From: Isoetes taiwanensis
Lineage: Eukaryota > Streptophyta > Lycopodiopsida > Isoetales > Isoetaceae
Direction: 5' to 3'
DNA: 64,000 nucleotides
NCBI GenBank assembly: GCA_021234155.1
Contig: JAJEKV010000041.1
Location: 12,040,689-12,104,688 of the forward strand
The position numbers were made by a program, and so were the translations under genes. The notes beneath the pieces were generated by a model. The model was given only the letters and a program-made list of their open reading frames with translations, was not told the origin of the DNA and did no database searches. Below, piece after piece: positions 58,777-64,000 of the stretch. Every line of letters begins with the position of its first letter. Positions within the stretch are counted from its first letter, which is position 1.

Positions 58777-58886
58777 AAGCAAAGACTGGGACGTCTCGAT
58801 GCTTGGACCCAGGTCTTCGGGGGTAAGTCCGACATAAAACAAGATAACAATATGTGGGTTAATTGGATGTTAGTGATTGATGAGTT

Positions 58887-59008
58887 CAAGCATCGAGACT
58901 TCCCAATCTTTCTTTCCCCTCCTCTTTGGGCAATGTAGCTTAGTTTACATGCTAAGTTCCATTGTTCAAAGAGGGGTGAAAGCAAGGTTTGGGAAGTCTC
59001 GATGCTTG
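58887..59008 (+). ncRNA. Candidate hairpin RNA derived from the kinase 3' end
   Basis: Left arm 58887-58935 and right arm 58958-59008 form a near-perfect inverted repeat of about 50 bp around a loop of about 22 nt. The right arm is homologous to the kinase gene's own 3' end (58752-58806: CCATTGTCC...GTCTCGATGCTTG). A 24-nt word in the left arm (58888-58911) is complementary, with 2 mismatches, to 58781-58804 just after the kinase stop. An inverted duplicate of a gene next to that gene is the accepted origin model for young plant microRNAs. Transcription is not shown. Confidence 0.5.
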
Positions 59009-59236
59009 TACTCAGGTCTCTTTCATCCTGGCTTAGTCTCTTCCATCCTGGCTGGCTTAGTCTCTTTTGCTTGTCCTGTTTATTGTATCTAAAGTGCCCC
59101 CTGGTATGAGATCGCTCGCTCATTAAACAGGAACATCGAAAAGAGAGTAAACACCTTGGAGCGTGACCCTCTTGAATGGTTGTCAACTCACCAGGCTTGA
59201 TATTGTTCGCTGCAAACAATATAGACTTCTCGAAAT

Positions 59237-59398
59237 TCTTGTTACCTCCTCTAGAAAGAGCGAGCTTTGCTCTGACTCTCTTGTGTAGTCTCTCTGTGTC
59301 AATGTAGCTTAGTCACTTTGCTAGGTTATATTACACAAAGAGGCTCACAATGGGGGTCGGAGCAAAAATCGTTCGTTCTAGAGGTTGAGGTAACAAGG
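59237..59398. repeat. Second long hairpin in the hAT element
   Basis: Arms of about 70 nt (from CTTGTTACCTC at 59238 to GAGGTAACAAGG at 59398) fold with scattered mismatches. The loop-proximal part (CAATGTAGCTTAG...TGCTAGGTT) resembles the loop of the 58887-59008 hairpin, so the two are related. Confidence 0.6.
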
Positions 59399-60372
59399 TT
59401 TTTGAGTACTCTATTTTTATTGTGGCAGCGGATGATATCAGCCTAGTGGTTGCTTGCGATTCTGTGGGTTCATTTGAGATTAGTGATTGACGAGTGGTTG
59501 GGAGGATGTAGATCATGTACCTTGTGAAATCTCGTGTCCGTCAACGTCGTATCGACTGATCCGTGGCCGTTTGACCCCTTGGCATGCATAGATTACTTCT
59601 CATCAGCAAGATTCTGTGGCATGCGAAGAGGCAAGCGTCAACGGAAGTCAATTCGGCTTTGGCGGGTGCGAGGTTTCTAGGCACTTAGGTTGACTGATGT
59701 TACACATGAATGAAACATGAACCGAAGATACACGAACCATGATGATACATGAAAGAAACATCGTACATGAAAGAAACATAAAACAAGGTGACGAGATATA
59801 TAGAAGACAAATACTTGTAACAAAAAACTTTACTTGTTATTCATAGTGCCAAAATGGTTACAATAGTTTGAACATCCTCATAAACGGTTACAATAGATAG
59901 ACTGAGGGTACTCATCACATCAACTTTCTAGACATCACCGTCTTCATCAGTTTCATCATCTGGGCTTCCGTCCTCTTCTGCATGCTGGCCTAGGTTCAAC
60001 CTCCTTTGGCCCTTTCCCTTACTGCTGCAACGTCCTCGAGTCGTGTTTCTTCTGACACGTTGCCTATTTGTCCGGGTCATTGGCATTGAGAGTCCGGCTG
60101 GCTCACGTGCTATTAAGTCCTCGAAAGCGCATCTCCTCGTATTATTTAGACCGGCCTTTCAGACGGACTCCTCTTCAGATCTTGCCGCCGTTTGAGTCAT
60201 CCGAGAACATGTTCTTGTCTAAATCATCTTCGCATCGACAAAATGGGTACGCTTGAATGTCCTCATCAACATGGTTAGCGAAGATTTACAAACAAGCGGC
60301 TTCGTCCTCACCGCCTTGAAGTTGTCCTCTTCCACTTCGGGATCTGCATCCATAAAAGGAAATCGTAGCTTA
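59399..60372. other. hAT interior between the two genes
   Basis: No supported coding region. It contains short repeats of ATGAAAGAAACAT at 59705-59780 and presumably the 3' end of the transposase transcript. Confidence 0.4.
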
Positions 60373-61140
60373 TCAACTACGGCCGCACCAATCGCTATTG
60401 CGATTCAAGAGCCGCCAATTTGAGAAGTTATATACAAGTTTGTCGGCCTTCTTATGCAAGAGGCGATTTCGTGTCACACTATGTATGTACTTATAAGCAC
60501 TCCAGTTCCTCTCACTTGCACTATTGGAGGATACCAAGGAGAGGATAGTCATTGCAAGGGCCTCAGAACGTATCAAGAACTCTTTGTCCATGGGCTTGCC
60601 ACCATGCATAAGATTCCATATTTGGTTCCTTCTTGTGACTCTCCAATTGCATCGTGGAAGCTCTTCATCCGCCCACCTTCCACTCAAGTTCTGGTATTCA
60701 GTTAACTCGGCAATGAAAATTTTGTAGTCCAAGCTGTTGGGGTAAAACATTTTTGCCACCTTCTTCAATGAACCCATCACTTCTTTATCTGTATGCTGGT
60801 CCATATCATGGTTGTGTGGGTCTAAAGCATGTGCGACGCCATGAAAATCATTGTAGGACTTCTTCCATCGTTCATTAAAGTCTCTAAGCAGTGCTGCGCG
60901 CTTAGCATTGTCAAAGGGTGCATTGGGGCCATCACGCTGTAGAAAGGATTGAATGGAGTGCCAGCACCTCCAGACCTTTCCAGTGCTTGCCTTCGAAGAA
61001 TCAAGGGTTTTGATGGCATGACAAACAGGTTGCATGCACTTGACCACATTCTTTACGCCTCTCCAAAATGTCTCCCGCCCAGGGTGGCAGCTTGTTGCCG
61101 GTGTTTTGAAGCATTTTTTCCCTTCTGCCTCCTCTCCCAT
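60373..61140 (-). pseudogene. hAT transposase C-terminal part with dimerisation domain
   Basis: In frame order after DUF659: GKVWRCWHSIQSFLQ, DGPNAPFDNAKRAALLRDFNERWKK, HALDPHNHDMD, then the hAT dimerisation block near the end, SLVSSNSASERNWSAYKYIHSVTRNRL (60560-60470). The SASERxWS...RNRL pattern is diagnostic for hAT. It is joined to the upstream part by a frameshift near 61065-61080; the shared text RETFWRGVKN / GRHFGEA lies in two frames. Confidence 0.88.
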
Positions 61141-61985
61141 TCAAAGAACTCTGTATGGTTGAAGGTCGAGATAATCGAGTCGCGACACCTAAGCACTCTT
61201 TCAAGACAAATGTAATTGGAACCAAACCGAGTCTGGCCTGGATTCATGAGTGCTAGGGCCTTCTGACGCAATGACTTGTATATGGCGTAAATTGCCGGCT
61301 TCTTTGTGATGAATTTCACGAGACGACGGGCCTTTTGAATGGGATCTTTGAACCAAGTGTGCTGTGAAAACCAGTCCTTCAGCAATAAGTTCAGGCAATG
61401 GCATTGGCAGCTGGTCGCGTGCAATCCTGGAAATTCAGACTCCAACAATTCACCCGCTAATTTACAATTAGACGCGTTGTCCATTACGACCTGAAATATT
61501 CTCTTCGGCCCAAAACTCTCTATCACAGCCTTTGTTTTTTGAAAAATCCAATCTCCTGTGACTTGGTCAGTTTTGGTTTCTACGGTTTTCAAGAATACTT
61601 CGCCCCCTGGATACACGATCATGAAATTTATAAGATGGTCCTTGTTTACATTGCTCCAACCATCAGTCACTAGTGAGGCTGGCCTGGCTTCAGTAACACG
61701 ACTTAACTTCATTTCCACCCTCTCGACCATTTTCCCGTGTATTTCATCCACCATTTTGTTATTGGCATGTTTGTATGAAGGCAATCTAAAAGCCGGCCCT
61801 GCTTTGGCAACTTCCTGGAAGGCTTCTTTCATTGCTTTGTGCTCCAAAATATGTGGAGACAACCCGGCATATAAAAATGCCTCTACAACCTTCAATTGCG
61901 TCTTCTTCAGTTGCTCTGATGTTAAGCACTGGTCAACCCTCTGTTGCTTAGTCTGTCTTTCCACTATCTCAATTGTCTCTGCCAT
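61053..61985 (-). pseudogene. hAT transposase central part (DUF659 catalytic region)
   Basis: 310 residues: a helical start (EIVERQTKQQRVDQCLT), HILEHKAMKEAFQEVAKAGPAFRLPSY, then RPASLVTDGWSNVNKDHLINFM, in which TDGW holds the first catalytic Asp of the DUF659 family. VVMDNASNCKLAGELLE (second Asp) and HATSCQCHCLNLLLKD (C/H pair) follow. These are standard landmarks of plant hAT transposases of the BED/DUF659 type. The reading frame is otherwise clean, suggesting recent inactivation. Confidence 0.9.
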
Positions 61986-62532
61986 TCTTTTTTCGCCCGT
62001 ACTTAACCCTCCTATCGACCCTAGTCCGCCCTACGGTTGGTACATTGGCACCTTTGCGGAGGGGTGGTGTAATTGATCTCTTCTTCTTGGCATGGTGAAG
62101 ATCCTTGGCTATCCCTTGGTGACGTGTTCTTACTGCTGCTATTCTTTTTCGACCCAACACTTCAAGTGCATCTTGTCGTATGTCAGCAGATGCCGTACAT
62201 GTTTGCACCCCAATTTTAGGATCCCGTAAAAGATGAGCTCGTATTCTTGTCGCGGATCCATTTATTGACGTGTACCCACAAAATACGCATTGCCACTCAT
62301 TCTGACCAAATTCCTTCACAAATCCCCACTCAGGACCTCTCTTTTTTTGACCACCAAGTATTTCGACATATAATTCTTCCACGTCTTTGTTCCAACCCCT
62401 CGTGGGTTTTAAACAAAATATAGCCCATGACTGCCAAACAGCGATGGCAGCGCACCCTAGACGATGATGCATGACTGCCCGGGCGGCCGAATGTAGATGC
62501 ATGGCCGCCAGCGGCACCTGATGTAGATGCAT
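61969..62532 (-). pseudogene. hAT transposase N-terminal part with BED zinc finger
   Basis: BED finger from PEWGFVKEFGQNEWQCVFCGYTS through TRIRAHLLRDPKIGVQTC (about 62330-62190), with Cys-x2-Cys, then His and Cys as zinc ligands. It binds the transposon ends. A basic linker follows (HHAKKKRSITPP), then the frame ends at 61969, overlapping the start of the DUF659 frame by 17 bp, so one frameshift separates them. The stretch upstream (MHLHQVPLAAMHLHS) looks like translated leader. The true start is uncertain. Confidence 0.82.
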
Positions 62533-63595
62533 GACCAGCTGCCATCCCCGCTGCTATCGAAAATTACTGTCTCTGCTCTGGTATGCTAAAGGGTAAGGAC
62601 TCCTTAATCGTCCGAACTAAAGGCCGACGTCTATATACGCGAAGGAGCAAGCTCACTACGCATATGTTACATCGACGTCCCGTTCGAACGTAAGGAGTGA
62701 AGGACAGGAACCTATAGGTCTCTAAGGAAATCGAGGTAGGAACCCAAGGTCGGAAAACTCTGTGAAGGAGGAATCTCACTTCACAATTCCGGCGTCAGGC
62801 CCCGGACGCAAAAACCCACACCTCAAAGGCTGACCGTTTCCCAAGGAGTATGTGGACTCGACCTGGTAGTCAACGTTCGAGGCGAATTCTAGAGCTAAAC
62901 ATATTTTTCTTATATATAATATTTCACCTGCACAAAATAGACCAAACAGTGGCGTAAAAAGTTTTTTTCTCTTAGCAAAACGCCCCAATATGCTTTGCAA
63001 AGTTTCGTTTAAAAAAAAAAACAACCTGCTTCGCTTACATTAAATAAGTTTTAAACTACGCTTGAAGTTTAAAATTTTTTATGTGGCGGATATTTTCGCC
63101 AGTTTAAACAAATTGATTTCGCTTTTACGCGAAACTTTTTTTCCAGCAAGCAGTTTAAAACAATCGTGTTTAAACGCGCTCAGCGTAATGGGTTTAAGCA
63201 CGGTATTGGGGGACACATTTTCTGTCGGCGACATTTGGTGCTGATGGGGTGCTTTTTAAATTATTTTCTTTGTATTTTATAGAAATATTTTTTAAATATT
63301 TTTTTGATATTTTTCCCTGAAACGCGTTTATATTTCGCCTAAGAAAACAAAATTTCAGCTTCAATGGAGTTGTAGAAAAAAAGATAAAAATAAAACATTA
63401 TTCTTAGATTGGGTGCTGATGGGGTGCTTCCCGTGCGAGAATTTGCCCCCCAACTCCGTGCTTACACCCTAATCGCTTACGCGAAATTTTTCCGACGCCG
63501 GAAATTTTTTTAGACGTATTTTTGACGTATTAAACGTCAAATTTGTGCCGTATCAAACGAAAAATACGTATTACGTATAAAACGTATACAGTATT
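62533..63595. other. hAT right end: transposase promoter side and subterminal region
   Basis: Non-coding. From 62990 to 63595 it is rich in TTTAAAC, ACGCGAAA and ACGTAT words, mirroring the left end. The segment GGTGCTGATGGGGTGCTT is repeated (63238-63254 and 63411-63428). Confidence 0.5.
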
Positions 63596-63608
63596 GAACC
63601 TATCCCTG

Positions 63609-63616
63609 GTCCATAC
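63609..63616. repeat. hAT target-site duplication, right (GTCCATAC)
   Basis: Identical to 55805-55812. Confidence 0.95.
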
Positions 63617-63675
63617 TGCATTTAATTAACAAATGCATTATTAAGATGTTGTTTTATAGAAAAAATATAATAAAA

Positions 63676-63858
63676 TCAAGCTAACCGTTGTTTTCGACGA
63701 GTGAGATGTATTCTTTTCTTTCTTGAAGGCCCTGCACTCGATTCAGTTGACTCACTTGATGATGCAACACTTGCATTTCCACTTGATGAACTCGATTCAC
63801 TTGACTCACTTGATGATGTAACATTTGTGTTTCCACTTGATGAAGAGCCCATCTTCAT
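63676..63858 (-). other. Ser-rich exon of the CACTA element (5' side)
   Basis: MKMGSSSSGNTNVTSS followed by tandem Ser/Glu blocks and a basic end (RKKRIHLTRRKQRLA). Internal DNA repeats (two ESSxSSSGN-type units of about 54 bp) are clear. With the hAT removed it lies about 60 bp upstream of the exon beginning MDSSSSHSS, with a plausible acceptor (AAATGCAG) between, so it may be exon 1 of the same gene. It could also be an unrelated low-complexity frame. Confidence 0.4.
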
Positions 63859-64000
63859 GAATGTAAAAAATATTAGTTTTACATTAGAGGGAAAGGGTAA
63901 GAACTTGCTATGTTAAGCCTATGTAATTACTAGTCCAAAATCTCCTATTTGGTCCTCTCACCATGTTAAAGACATTGTGTTCCTACTTCATTATTTTCTC

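Larger units (their letters stand above)
55813..63608. mobile_element. hAT DNA transposon carrying a kinase-like gene
   Basis: 7,796 bp bounded by terminal inverted repeats CAGGGATAGGTTC (55813-55825) and their complement (63596-63608), with an 8-bp target duplication. CAGGG ends are typical of hAT. Both subterminal zones are unusually rich in TACGCGAA-, GTTTAAAC- and ACGTA-type words, probable transposase-binding sites. Inside are a minus-strand hAT transposase (60.4-62.5 kb) and a plus-strand kinase-like gene (57.2-58.8 kb), arranged tail to tail, with hairpins between them. Confidence 0.93.
39039..64000 (-). mobile_element. CACTA (En/Spm) DNA transposon, right end outside the window
   Basis: The left terminus begins CACTACAAGAGAAC, matching the canonical CACTACAAGAAA end, and is preceded by GAT, a possible 3-bp target duplication. 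Subterminal repeats follow. The element's genes run on the minus strand: C-terminal transposase parts at 39.7-40.5 kb, the tnp2 domain at 51.7-54.3 kb, a SET-like protein at 54.5-55.8 kb, and a Ser-rich exon at 63.7-63.9 kb. A gypsy element (40491-51700) and a hAT element (55813-63608) are nested in it. Subtracting these leaves about 6 kb within the window. No matching inverted terminus was found before 64,000. Confidence 0.85.

Noticed and set aside
63480-64000. Right terminal inverted repeat of the CACTA element
   Set aside because: No sequence complementary to CACTACAAG is present before the window edge, so the end must lie beyond it.
1-64000. tRNA or rRNA genes, CRISPR arrays, bacterial-type operons
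   Set aside because: None seen. Sequence organisation is clearly that of a plant nuclear genome.

Overview
This window looks like nuclear DNA from a land plant with a large, gene-poor, transposon-rich genome. The evidence is AT-rich intergenic sequence, an F-box gene of plant type, plant-type L1, Ty3/gypsy (Tat-like), CACTA and hAT elements, and a primer-binding site complementary to tRNA-Gln. A DUF7869-type remnant, a Penelope-like element and kinase/SET fragments inside DNA transposons would suit a fern, lycophyte or bryophyte better than a flowering plant. That placement is inference and the species cannot be named.

Layout, left to right. 1-2.8 kb: decayed DUF7869 protein gene. 4.7-5.95 kb: 5'-truncated LINE fragment. 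8.4-9.7 kb: intact F-box gene (minus strand), the only clearly intact host gene. 10.9-11.0 kb: possible host exon. 11,069-26,147: a 5'-truncated L1 (11,069-17,757) flanked by a 15-bp target-site duplication. Its poly(A) tail is split by a second retroelement (17,758-26,130) with three minus-strand ORFs, a Penelope-like reverse transcriptase and 2.0-kb direct repeats. 26.2-31.2 kb: exon-like pieces, a strong hairpin and a second LINE fragment. 32.04-32.14 kb: an AGAT microsatellite. 33.8-34.6 kb: a gypsy RT remnant. 34.6-39.0 kb: no recognisable gene.

From 39,039 to the right edge the window is one CACTA (En/Spm) transposon. It begins with the canonical CACTA terminus and a dense array of subterminal repeats, and its far end lies outside the window. 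Its minus-strand genes encode a tnp2-type transposase and an upstream SET-domain-like protein. Two later insertions interrupt it. One is an 11.2-kb Tat-like gypsy element at 40,491-51,700 (TSD CTATA), which splits the transposase gene. The other is a 7.8-kb hAT element at 55,813-63,608 (8-bp TSD GTCCATAC), which sits at the start of a CACTA exon.

The hAT element carries a nearly complete transposase (BED finger, DUF659, dimerisation domain; two frameshifts) and, on the other strand, a protein-kinase-like gene. Just downstream of the kinase is a long hairpin whose arms are copies of the kinase 3' end, resembling a young microRNA/siRNA locus. The strongest candidates for something undescribed are this hAT-kinase-hairpin cassette, the Penelope-like element with two unassigned ORFs, and the SET-bearing CACTA.
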